From: Pachypanchax playfairii
Taxonomy: Eukaryota; Chordata; Actinopteri; Cyprinodontiformes; Aplocheilidae
Direction of reading: 5' to 3'
Length of the DNA stretch: 64,000 bases
Assembly: GCA_006937955.1 (NCBI GenBank)
Contig: SSNP01000123.1
Span: forward strand, 830,789 to 894,788
Part shown: piece by piece, positions 49,701-60,584 of the stretch
How positions within the stretch are numbered: position 1 is the stretch's first letter
Layout of the letters: every line of letters begins with the position of its first letter
Made by a program: the position numbers and the translations under genes
The notes under the pieces: model-generated
What the model was told of the DNA's origin: nothing
Databases searched by the model: none
The model's input: only the letters and a program-made list of their open reading frames with translations

Positions 49701-52700
49701 CTATAATACACATGTTACACACCTACAATACACTTGTAACACACCTATAATACACATGTTACACACTTACAATACACTTGTAACACACCTATAATAGACA
49801 TGTTACACACCTATAATACACATGTTACACACCTATAATACACCTGTAACACACCTATAATACACATGTTACACACCTATAATACACATGTTACACACCT
49901 ACAATACACTTGTAACACACCTATAATACACCTGTAACACACCTATAATACACCTGTAACACACCTATAATACACATGTAACACACCTATAATACACATG
50001 TAACACACCTATAATACACATGTTACACACCTACAATACACTTGTAACACACCTATAATACACATGTTACACACCTATAATACACCTGTAACACACCTAT
50101 AATAGACATGTTACACACCTATAATACACCTGTAACACACCTATAATACACATGTTACACACCTATAATACACATGTTACACACCTATAATACACATGTT
50201 ACACACCTATAATACACCTGTTACACACCTATAATAGACATGTTACACACCTATAATAGACATGTAACACACCTATAATACACATGTTACACACCTATAA
50301 TACACATGTTACACACCTATAATACACATGTTACACACCTATAATACACCCGTTACACACCTATAATACACCTGTAACACACCTATAATACACATGTTAC
50401 ACACCTATAATACACCTGTAACACACCTATAATACACATGTTACACACCTATAATACACCTGTAACACACCTATAATACACATGTTACACACCTATAATA
50501 CACCTGTAACACACCTATAATACACATGTTACACACCTATAATACACATGTTACACACCTACAATACACTTGTAACACACCTATAATACACCTGTTACAC
50601 ACCTATAATACACCTGTAACACACCTATAATACACATGTTACACACCTATAATACACATGTTACACACCTACAATACACTTGTAACACACCTATAATAGA
50701 CATGTTACACACCTATAATACACATGTTACACACCTATAATACACCTGTAACACACCTATAATACACATGTTACACACCTATAATACACCTGTAACACAC
50801 CTATAATACACATGTTACACACCTATAATACACATGTTACACACCTATAATACACATGTTACACACCTATAATACACCTGTAACACACCTATAATACACA
50901 TGTAACACACCTATAATACACATGTTACACACCTATAATACACACGTTACACACCTACAATACACATGTAACACACCTATAATACACATGTAACACACCT
51001 ATAATACACCTGTAACACACCTATAATAGACATGTTACACACCTACAATACACATGTTACACACCTATAATACACATGTTACACACCTATAATACACATG
51101 TTACACACCTACAATACACTTGTAACACACCTATAATACACATGTTACACACCTATAATACACCCGTTACACACCTATAATACACATGTAACACACCTAT
51201 AATACACATGTTACACACCTACAATACACATGTAACACACCTATAATACACATGTTACACACCTATAATACACCTGTAACACACCTATAATAGACATGTT
51301 ACACACCTATAATACACATGTTACACACCTATAATACACCCGTAACACACCTATAATACACATGTTACACACCTACAATACACTTGTAACACACCTATAA
51401 TACACCTGTTACACACCTATAATACACATGTTACACACCTATAATACACATGTTACACACCTATAATACACCTGTAACACACCTATAATACACATGTTAC
51501 ACACCTATAATACACATGTTACACACCTACAATACACTTGTAACACACCTATAATACACATGTTACACACCTATAATACACCTGTAACACACCTATAATA
51601 GACATGTTACACACCTACAATACACTTGTAACACACCTATAATACACATGTTACACACCTATAATACACATGTTACACACCTACAATACACTTGTAACAC
51701 ACCTATAATAGACATGTTACACACCTATAATACACATGTTACACACCTATAATACACATGTAACACACCTATAATACACATGTTACACACCTATAATACA
51801 CCTGTAACACACCTTTAACACATCTATAATACACATGTTACACACCTATAATACACATGTTACACACCTATAATACACCCGTTACACACCTATAATACAC
51901 CTGTTACACACCTAAATACACCTGTAACACACTTTAAACACATAATACACATGTTACACACCTATAATACACTGTAACACACCTATAATAACTGTTACAC
52001 ACCTAAATACACTGTACACACCTATAATAACATGTTACACACCTATAATTTACACACTATAATACACTGTACACACCTATAATACACATGTTACACACCT
52101 AAATACACTGTAACACACCATGTTCACACATGTTACACACCTATAATACACCTGTAACACACCTATAATAACATGTTACACAATAATACACCTGTAACAC
52201 TTACACACCTACAATACACTTGTAACACACCTATAATACACATGTTACACACCTATAATACACCTGTAACACACCTATAATAGACATGTTACACACCTAT
52301 AATACACCTGTAACACACCTATAATAGACATGTTACACACCTATAATACACCTATAGCACACCTATAATACACATGTTAAAGACCAAAATTAAACCTATA
52401 ACACACCTATAATGCACCTATAACACACCTATAATACACATGTTACACCCCTATAATACACATCTTACACACCTATAATACACATGTTACATTCCTATAT
52501 ACACCTGTAACACATCTATAATACACATGTTACACATGTTGTACAGATGCTGCTGCTGAAAGCGCTTAAACTTTGACTTGATAAACATGATGCTGGAGCA
52601 TCTCTGACAGAGACATCCTGTATTCAGCCTGTGGTTAGAAAATCAAACTACTTTCTGGATATCTTGAACCACCAGGGTGGCTGTGGCTCATGTGATAGAA

Positions 52701-54220
52701 CTGTTGTCAGGTAACTGGAGGGTCACCGATTCCAATCCCCGCTCCACCTGGAAAAGATTGACTGGCCATTGTTTCCTTAGACAAGACACTTCACCCATCC
52801 TACCTATTTGATGGAGATCAGAGGGTCCGGTGGCTGTTTGGTGGTGGTCAGAGGGTCCAGTGGCTCCTGGCAGCCTCGCTTCTGTCAGTGTGTGTCCCAA
52901 GACAGATGTGGCTACAACATGTGTGTAATTTAACACCACCAAACATGTGAGTGTGTGTGTGAATGACAGACTGTAGTGTGACGTGTTTTGGAAGTCACCT
53001 GACTTAATGAGTCCCTTCTATTAAAAACAGTGTTTCTGAGGTTTCTGTTGAATATTTTAGCTCCACAGGTGTTCTTACCTTCATAGTGGGTGAAAACAGG
53101 TCAACAACTTCTCTTTCAGTTTTTATCTCTCAAACTACGCAGGTGGTGATAAAACCCGAGTTCTCCCGAGTCTGAACGGCCTGAATCTGTTACATCACAA
53201 CTCCTTTGTTCGTTAGTATTCATCAGCTCCTGCAGTTGAAACCACGCCTAGCATGCTGCTGGCTAAAAGCTGTTAGCATAAGACGTCACAAACCGGAAGA
53301 CCCGATGCCTGATGTTACCATGCGCAGTGGGGCAGGAAACAGTATACCTTGCTCTCATAGGCTAGTTTGTTAGCCAATCAGAGTCCAGCAAATTCAAATA
53401 ATGAATAATGATGAGTTCCTGCTGAAGCCTGACGGAACCAGACGAATTTTGACGCAGACAGATTGAAAGGTCTGTTAATCAGTGTTTCCTGACGTTTTTA
53501 GATATAAAAGGTTTCATATTACAGGTTAATACTTAAGAGATAAACACAAAGTCATAAAATCTTTGTGAAATGGCCTCTTTAAGGAAAGCGCCATACAAGT
53601 ACATGCGGTTTACCAACCTAGGTGCTTTTTGTACATGTATGACCTTGTTGCTTGCTCTGGGCTCCACCCCTCTAGCGATCTTGGTGTGCATCACTTCCTA
53701 CGTGAAGGTGTTTGCAGCTGATGGTCTTGCTTCAATAGTCCAAACTTCAACACTTTAATTAAAAGATGAACACACATCTGTATATATTAAAAGGTTTCTG
53801 ACAGCACTCCCTCTCTCAGCAGGTGAGTCACACTTGCGTCGCAGTGGTACAGACATCATCCCGAAGGCTCGAATGAAGACTCTGAAGATGACTGTAGTTA
53901 TTGTCCTGTCCTTCGTGGTGTGCTGGACTCCATACTATCTGCTGGGTATCTGGTACTGGTTCCAGCCCAATATGCTGCATGTCACACCTGAGTATATACA
54001 CCACACCCTCTTTGTGTTTGGGAACCTGAACACCTGCTGTGACCCCGTCATCTATGGCTTCTACACTCCATCCTTCAGGGCTGACCTGGCAGCCTGCTGT
54101 CGCCGTTCGAGGAATGACACTTCGCCACGGTCCGTGGACCGACTGTCTGCCAGGGAGGGTCCACACAGTGGGGAGCATGAGCAGCAACCCACCAGCCCCA
54201 ATCGGGATCCAATGGACTGA
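43178..54220 (+). CDS. gnrhr: Gonadotropin-releasing hormone receptor (class A GPCR), complete
   Basis: A seven-transmembrane receptor for GnRH that couples mainly through Gq/11 in pituitary and brain. Its exons are 43178-43702, 44651-44852 and 53823-54220, giving 1125 nt and 374 residues. Joins are in phase 0 and phase 1 with GT-AG borders. Visible features: N-glycosylation sites NIS (21-23) and NMT (103-105); TM2 SLASADLMM with Asp88; TM3 Cys115 and DRQ (139-141); ECL2 Cys192; TM6 CWTPYY (276-281); TM7 DPVIY (316-320) in place of NPxxY. A cytoplasmic tail of about 50 residues includes a Cys-Cys pair (334-335). The tail and the paired Asp residues in TM2 and TM7 fit non-mammalian or type II/III receptors rather than the tailless mammalian type I. 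I cannot assign the teleost paralog number. Confidence 0.96.
44651..44852 (+). CDS. gnrhr: gnrhr exon 2: ECL2, TM5 and start of ICL3
   Basis: 202 nt encoding residues 176-242 plus one nt. It begins LFIFRTTRVDSADFTQC, where the Cys should pair with Cys115, and continues through TM5 (FITLYVIPLLMMSCCYSRI) into ICL3. Acceptor is CCTGTAG and donor is GTAACT. The donor runs straight into the 22-bp minisatellite that fills most of intron 2. Confidence 0.94.
44860..52530. repeat. 22-bp minisatellite filling most of gnrhr intron 2 (about 350 units)
   Basis: Unit: CACCTATAATACACATGTTA with alternates ATACACCTGTAACACACC, TAGACATG and TACAATACACTTG. It starts within 10-20 bp of the exon 2 donor. Higher-order blocks are visible: the section 45000-45790 repeats a roughly 230-bp cassette (with TTTAACAAATCCATAATAC) about three times. 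Decay increases toward 51900-52200, where many short deletions occur. Confidence 0.97.
52672..52985 (+). mobile_element. tRNA-derived SINE, nearly unamplified copy
   Basis: Same element as 40290-42860. Head is GGTGGCTGTGGCTCATGTGA and GGTCACCGATTCCAATCC, middle AAGACACTTCACCCATCC, about two copies of the 30-bp unit (52810-52860), and tail CCTCGCTTCTGTCAGTGTGT and CAACATGTGTGTAATT. It lies in gnrhr intron 2, just after the 22-bp array. Confidence 0.82.
53003..53563. mobile_element. Short TTAAAGAG-ended element (copy 2) in gnrhr intron 2
   Basis: Left part matches 18-228 (AGTGTTTCTGAGG, TCCACAGGTGTTCTTACC). The right end inverted reads CCTTAAAGAGGCCATTT, mirroring the left TTAATGAGTCCCTTCTATT and copy 1's TTAAAGAGTCCC. 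It is about 560 bp with no ORF of note, a non-autonomous element. Confidence 0.6.
53823..54220 (+). CDS. gnrhr: gnrhr exon 3: ICL3, TM6, TM7 and cytoplasmic tail
   Basis: 398 nt encoding residues 243-374 and the stop. ICL3 carries the basic run PKARMKTLKM, followed by TM6, the ECL3 segment HVTPEYIHH and TM7 with DPVIYGF. The tail is rich in Ser/Thr/Arg and ends NRDPMD. It offers several Ser/Thr sites of the kind used for arrestin-dependent desensitisation in tailed GnRH receptors. The exon begins GTGAGT right after the acceptor, so it looks like a donor on top of an acceptor. Confidence 0.95.
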
Positions 54221-54364
54221 GCACCATATGACCACAGGGAATGACAGTTTGTTTCTGATTTAAAGTGCAGGTTTCAGTGGGATTCCTTTTTAAAAAGATT
54301 TTTATTTCTGCACGTCTGAATGTTCTGCCTCAGTGTTTCAGCAGATTTAATCACAGAATCAAAT

Positions 54365-54370
54365 AATAAA
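54365..54370 (+). promoter_or_regulatory. polyadenylation signal of gnrhr
   Basis: Canonical AATAAA about 145 nt downstream of the gnrhr stop codon, followed by a T-rich stretch (GTTGTTTCAATG). It is the first canonical signal after the stop, implying a short 3' UTR. Confidence 0.6.
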
Positions 54371-54479
54371 GTTGTTTCAATGAAATTTAACTCGAATTCT
54401 TCATTGATGTGACTGAGCCAGAGCCAGGCGGAACTCGTTCTAGTTCTGCTGGAGGTCTCTTCCTGTCCTCTCAGACCCC

Positions 54480-54860
54480 AGTGGGTCCAGGCTCATCCTT
54501 ATCATATGTACATATACAGTCAGGTCTAGGAGTATTATATATATATATATTATATATAGATATATAAAATCCCCTCTCGCCACTGGGTGGTGTTTTTTTT
54601 TCCCGTTCCAAGCTCGAGTCCTCTACCAGAGGCCTGGGAGCTTGAGGGTCCTGCGCAGTATTCCTAACCCTAACCCTCGCCATTCAATGGCCACCAGATA
54701 ACTTAACTGGACTATAGTGGTCCTTACTTACTGGTCTTTGTTGCATCAGTCAGCACCTTTTGCACGTTAAATGCCTCCACTCTTCTCTACAAGCTTGTTC
54801 CCGCCGGTGTTCTGTTGGTGTGGCAGACATCATATATATATATACACAGTATATATCATA
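54480..54860. repeat. Interspersed repeat downstream of gnrhr with TA-rich runs
   Basis: Contains TATATATATATAT runs (54536-54568, 54830-54845), then CCAGAGGCCTGGGAGCTTGA and GGTCCTGCGCAGTATTCCTA. The latter text occurs in the 3' part of a common fish retroelement. A (CCCTAA)-like pair lies at 54663-54676. Confidence 0.45.
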
Positions 54861-57080
54861 ACAGCATACCAGTGTTTATACAGAGGTCTGTTGTTTTAGC
54901 CGCTCTTACTCAATAGAAAATGAAGTGTTGGGGTTTCACACCTACCAGCACACCCCTTCATAACATATTTCTGTGTATCTTACTAAAAGAAAATAACAAA
55001 TTATAAAACATTCATTGTTTATAGATTGGTTGACAAATATTTTAATAAAAATTTCAAATAGGTATAATAAGTATGCTGAAATGATGGTTTGGTTTAACAC
55101 ATACACAAATATACAAATTTAACTGCTGTGCATGTGCATTAACTGAAGGTAAGTCATTCTGATGGGTATGGCGTTCTGTCAAAACACCGGCTCATAACAG
55201 ACGCACTCTGCCGTTAGGGGTCGTCATATGTTAATGGTGTCATGTGACTGATGCAAGACAGATACTTTTATTTTGCAAAATTAATAGTAATGATAAATTA
55301 TTTTTGTTTTGGGGGCAAAAACAGACCTATACAGGCACACAAATATATATATATATATAAAAAAGGGCACTCAGGATGTACTGCTTTCAGCCAATCACAA
55401 AATTCCAATGCAGTAACCACATTTTAACCCTAAGAGGGCAGCACTGAGATGATTTTAGACCAAAAAGTCTAGAATTTAACAAGTTTACATGAAAATGTCA
55501 AAAAATACCCAGAAACTGAAAGATTATATTAAAGACCCACTAATAAGTTACCTTTTTATTTAATTTATAAGAAGAAAACAGCTGTTTTGAGGATTGTGTT
55601 GGGGGTGCAGGCAGACCCATTTTGGCCACATGGATGATGTAATCATCATCACAAAGATGTTTTGATACTAAGGCTCAAGTTTAGTGAGTAAAGTCTTTGC
55701 GAACCAGCAGCTGATCCATTTTAGAGGGAAACGCCTCCTTTTGCAGCTTCTCTTGATGCAGAAACATTTTTCAGGTTTATAATCTGAGAAACTTCTGTGT
55801 TGAAACATATTCAACAGATTTTTCTATTTATGCATTTCATCAACTATTGAGTTTTACAGAATATTACAATACCCATAACTCCTTGTTGCTGTTGCCATGG
55901 AGATACAGAGATATAAATTTAAACCACCTGATGTTTGCTGAACTTGAACAACAGGTCTCTAACTGATCACATGACACATGCTGACATCAGGTGAGGCAGC
56001 AGGGAGGAATCACTGATCAATAGTTAAAGCTGTTGACACAAGCTTTAAGTTTCAGTTCAAATTAGAGAGTCTGTTTTCTTTTTAAATCAATTTTATTTTG
56101 TTTGTATGTGTTAAAACAGATGGAAACAATTCTGACAGTGAAAAACATTTAACAAAAAAATCCTCCAAAAGAGAAAAATCTTTAAAACAAGCGCGATTCT
56201 TTCAGGATGTTTTAAATAAAAGAAATCACCATTTGGTCAAAGTCTTAATGTTTCTCCTTCTGTTTCTGTTCCATGAAGTTTAAAAGCAGTTTAAAGCTTT
56301 GGCTGCTTTTGTTTTTATGACAAAATATTCAAAAAAAGATTTATTTGAGAGAAAATTATTGAGTAATATTAAAGCGTTGCTTTTCTCATTGGTTCTAGCC
56401 TTAAATCTCTACAATCTCTACATCTTACTTGTAGTTTCTACAGCTGACTGACAGCTGGAGGGAATCTGAAACTAAACAGTCGTAGCACGTTATGGCTCTG
56501 ACATCACATTTACAGATTATTCTTATGTTTAACTAATCTCCATCATAAAACATTTAAATCAAACCTGCCAAGAGTTTCATCAGAAGTTTCACCTTCAACT
56601 GAAAACTTTTATTTTAAAAACATTTTCACATCATTAAACTACCAACAAAAAGAATCAGAAAGATTTCAACCATTTAAACATCAGGGTCTAACAGGAATCC
56701 TCTTTATATTATTCACAATAAGATGAATTTTGGTAGAATTTCATCCTCCATACTAACGCTTGGAACCGAGTCATAAGAAATAAAGATAAGAAGGAAGTTC
56801 CAGAAAGGGAACAACACCTTCTATTGGTTAGACATTCAGTTTGTGTCCAAGACAAGACAAAGGCAGCGAGGAGGTCTGAGCAGGGTGGACACAGGACCCT
56901 GAGGACAGTGAGGAGGCGGGGCTATCGATGCTCTGAGGCTTCAAGGCGTGTCTCATGTGGTTGACGTGTATTGAAGCTTGTGCTCATGATGTGTGATGTT
57001 TGAAGACTGGCAAGGCAGCTGTACCATGTGACCTGTACCATGTGACCGATTCAGGAAACCCTGTGATCTCTCCTAATACT
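54861..57080. other. Intergenic sequence with one repeat relic
   Basis: At 55390-55545, CATTTTAACCCTAAGAGGGC and TACCCAGAAACTGAAAG are the inverted counterpart of 17620-17735. The remainder is AT-rich with no gene recognised. A short ORF at 56098-56283 has no family features. Confidence 0.4.
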
Positions 57081-57084
57081 CCAT

Positions 57085-57130
57085 GTAGTACTCTATAGTA
57101 CTCTATAGTACTCTATAGTACTCTATAGTA
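57085..57130. repeat. 10-bp tandem repeat (GTACTCTATA)
   Basis: Four perfect units of AGTACTCTAT, beginning near 57087. Confidence 0.9.
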
Positions 57131-57239
57131 TTACTAATACAGTTACTGTCTGTAAGTGAAGAGTTTAACTATCACTGAGATTAATATTCACCTGTCAGCT
57201 GGATTGGAACTGTCAGTGTTTTAGCATTTGGACCTGCCA

Positions 57240-57710
57240 TAAGCCCGGTTCTACCTGGTTCTACCCGGTACTACCTGGTTCTACCTGGTTCTACCTGGTT
57301 CTACCTGGTTCTACCCGGTACTACCTGCTTCCATCTGGTTCTACCTGGTTCCACCCGGTTCTATCTGGTTCCTTATGGTTCTATCTGGTTCTACCTGGTT
57401 CTATCTGGTTCTATCTGGTTCCATCTGGTTCTACCCGGTTCCACCTGGTTCTACCCGGTACTACCTGCTTCCATCTGGTTCTACCTGGTTCCTTCTGGTT
57501 CTACCTGGTTCCATCTGGTTCTACCTGGTTCCTTCTGCTTCTACCTGGTTCCATCTGGTTCTACCTGGTTCCATCTGGTTCTACCTGGTTCATTCTGGTA
57601 CTACCTGGTTCCATCTGGTACTACCTGGTTCCAATTGGTTCTACTGTGTTCTACCTGGTTCCTTCTGGTTCTATCTGGATCCACCCAGTTCCACCTGGTT
57701 CTACTTGGAG
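57240..57710. repeat. 10-bp minisatellite (CTACCTGGTT, about 47 units)
   Basis: Unit CTACCTGGTT with frequent variants CCATCTGGTT, CTACCCGGTA and CCTTCTGGTT. The 113-codon ORF across it (WFYLVLSGS-type) is a repeat product. Confidence 0.95.
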
Positions 57711-57869
57711 AAATAACACAAATAAATAAAATAATTTGCTGTAACATCAGGAACCACAATGCTGATGCTGACGTTTACACCAAATCCATTTTCAACACCT
57801 GGACTAAATAATTGGAGTTGTGTTTTTGGTTCTTACGTTAGTTTACATGCAGTACTGGAACCCGCCACT

Positions 57870-57932
57870 AGGGTTCACACTGGGTTCACACTGGGTTCAC
57901 ACTGGGTTCACACTGGGTTCACACTGGGTTCA
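57870..57932. repeat. 11-bp tandem repeat (GGGTTCACACT)
   Basis: Six units in a row. Confidence 0.93.
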
Positions 57933-60059
57933 CACTGTTTCAAACAGGCTGGTGCTCCAGAGTTGAAGGAGTCTGAAGCTCATTGACACCAAAAGGGAAA
58001 ACAAAGACCGGATGTCTCGGCAACAACAGGAACCAGATACAACGCTGCCAGCCAGGTGTCCATCTGATACACCTGAACATCTTCAGCACAAAGCAGATCT
58101 TCATCAAGCAACATCACAAGAGGAGCACACATCGTTCTGACACCACCTCCTACTGCAGCAACCTGCAGACTAAAGAACCAGAACCCTCATGTGTGGGTCC
58201 GGTTTCACTGGTCAGCTGCTGCAGCAACCTGCAGACTAAAGAACCAGAACCCTAATGTGTGGGTCCGGTTTCACGGGTCAGCTGCTGGTGGTTGAAGAGA
58301 TCAGTCAAAGAGGAAAATACATTTAGAAATGTTTTCTGCTCTGACGGGTTTGTGTACCATGTCTACTCAGGTCTTTATATTTATCTGAATTCTTCATCTA
58401 TTTTCTAATAATGATGTTGTTTCTCTGGAGGAATGTGAAATATGTAAAAACTAGAACCAGATTCACTGTGTGAAACATAAATAAACCTGAATCAGATTTG
58501 AATAAGCTGCACAGTTTTAGACTTTATTAGAGGGGCGTGTCCTCAGGGTCAAGGGTCACTGCTCAGACTTTCAACCACACAGAGACAAGACACATTCTCT
58601 GTACGGACAAACATCTGAGGTAAGACTTTGTGTTTTCTTCATTCACTCATTTGGTCACTGAAATTCTTCCCGACACGCGGGACACATCATCCTTTAACAC
58701 ATGAAAATATATTCTCACTTCTGCTTTTCCCAAAGTTCGGATCATCTGAAATATAAAATGTGACAGCAGGAATTTCTTTTGGTTTTGTTTGTTCTTCAAC
58801 TTTGAACAAAATTCAAAGAGAAAACAAACAGGATGAAAACATTTTCTTTGGAGGTTAAAGAATATTTGGCTGGAACTGGACAGAAAGCTGCTGTAACAGG
58901 AAACATGGTGTCACACATGCAGGAAGGAACTACACTCACCAAAATAAAACATCAAAAGCTTCATACAAACTCAAACAGGAAGGGGCTGAGACACACAGGC
59001 ACCTCCAAGCCTTTCACCTGTCTGTCTCTCAGGTAACTGAACTATGTCCATCATATCTCTAAGGTGAAAGTGAGATGTTTCTTCCATAAGTCCTTCAATG
59101 TTGCTGGTTCATTTATCTTCAGTAAGCTTCAGAACCTAGAGTCTATGGGACTCTGGTGAATCCTGACGGGGCTTCTGACCTTACAAAGTCCACATCACAG
59201 GTAGTTGCTGGACTGAGAGACGTTCTGCTAACAGCTTTGCAGAAAAGCTGAGGGTTTTGGGTCACTGAAGCAGACATGTTGTGTAAACCATGATGAGCAG
59301 ATCATGGAGAAGGTCAGAGAACTTCCTGGGGACACCAGAACTTCAGCAACCAAAGGGAAATAGAATGGGCCCCAGAAGAACTTTTGGTTTTGAGGTAGGT
59401 TGGCCTGAGCAGCAGCTGGAGCCGGTGGCGGGCTGTAACGCAGGAGACCTGCGTCGAGCCTGAGGTAGAGCTGAGGTAGGTGAAGAGGTGAGTGATGGAA
59501 TGAAAGGGTGGGGGGGGGGTCCGGCTGACTGTCGCTTTCCTCCACATCCTGACCTGAGGTGAGCAGAGAAGCCACTGAGTGAGAGTCCTCTGCCACCATC
59601 TGTTGACCACAGAAGGTTTAATCTCTTTGGTCTCAGAGACTACCAGGTAAGTTACCTGGTCAGGTGTGTCCTCTGAGCCCCAATCACTGGTCTATCTGAC
59701 AAGAGGCTTTATTCTCTCAATCAGTACAATCTACATCAAAATGACCCCAAACTGCAAAAAAACACTTTTGGTTTGAGCAGGAAGTGACACGTGATGCTAC
59801 AGAGGACAGATCATGTGACCAGCTGCAGCAGGTTTCTAATGAACATCTGATCTAAAGATCAGATCAGAGAAAATCAGCTTTGGTTTCAGTTTGAAGATCA
59901 AATGTCATGAATTGCTGTGAATGCAGATGAACATCTGAAGGGATGCGGTGAATGTTTTGGTTTTGTTCATCTTCATCATCTCAAGTGAAATTTACAATCA
60001 TCAAAAAGTTTGAAGTTTTACAGGCTGTCAGTTGGAGAGAGGCGACACCGGCCGGAGCT
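57933..60059. other. Intergenic sequence, no gene recognised
   Basis: A near-duplicate of about 70 bp occurs in tandem at 58155-58265 (GCAGCAACCTGCAGACTAAA then GAACCAGAACCCT). At 58610-58625 CATCTGAGGTAAGAC resembles a splice donor, so a 5' untranslated exon of a further gene is possible but unsupported. ORFs at 59228-59610 show no family features. Confidence 0.35.
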
Positions 60060-60295
60060 CAGCTGGAGGAGGAGGAGGATGAGGAGGAGATGGAGGAGGA
60101 GGAGGAGATGGAGGAGGAGGAGGAGGAGGAGATGGAGGAGGAGGAGATGGTGGTGGAAGAGGAGGAGGAGGAGATGGAGGGAGATGGTGGTGGAAGAGGA
60201 GGAGATGGAGGAGGAGGAGATGGTGGTGGAAGAGGAGGAGGAGGAGATGGTGGTGGAAGAGGAGGAGGAGGAGATGGTGGTGGAGGAGGAGGAGG
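60060..60295. repeat. Polypurine (GGA)n-rich tract
   Basis: About 235 bp of G/A-rich triplets (GGAGGA, GATGGA, GGTGGTGGAAGAGG). It encodes Glu-rich or Gly/Asp-rich ORFs on one strand and Pro/Ser-rich ORFs on the other, all repeat products. Confidence 0.93.
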
Positions 60296-60584
60296 TTTAT
60301 CGGGTGCCTGTAGGCACAACAGGTGGACTTGGCTCAACCATGACCATCACTGGAGAAGGGGTGGAGTCACATCTCTGTTGGTGGAGCAAAGCAAAGGGTG
60401 GCTATTAAGGAGAATAATTATACAGTGGAAGACGGTTATATGAACAAAACTACTGGAAACATTCCTGTGACATAAAGAATCTATACGTTTATATACACTA
60501 AACATCTGGAGGTATCAGACATGAATCTCACTAAATCTCTCTGTTTCTCACTAGTTACATGACTGTAAACCTCCGCTGATGTTC

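Noticed and set aside
54663..54676. Telomere-like CCCTAACCCTAA motifs (also at 42903-42915)
   Set aside because: Only two units each. Too short to claim interstitial telomere sequence.
59952..60443. Glu/Gly-rich 163-codon ORF resembling an acidic nuclear protein
   Set aside because: The acidic part is the purine triplet repeat, and the flanking residues show no domain.
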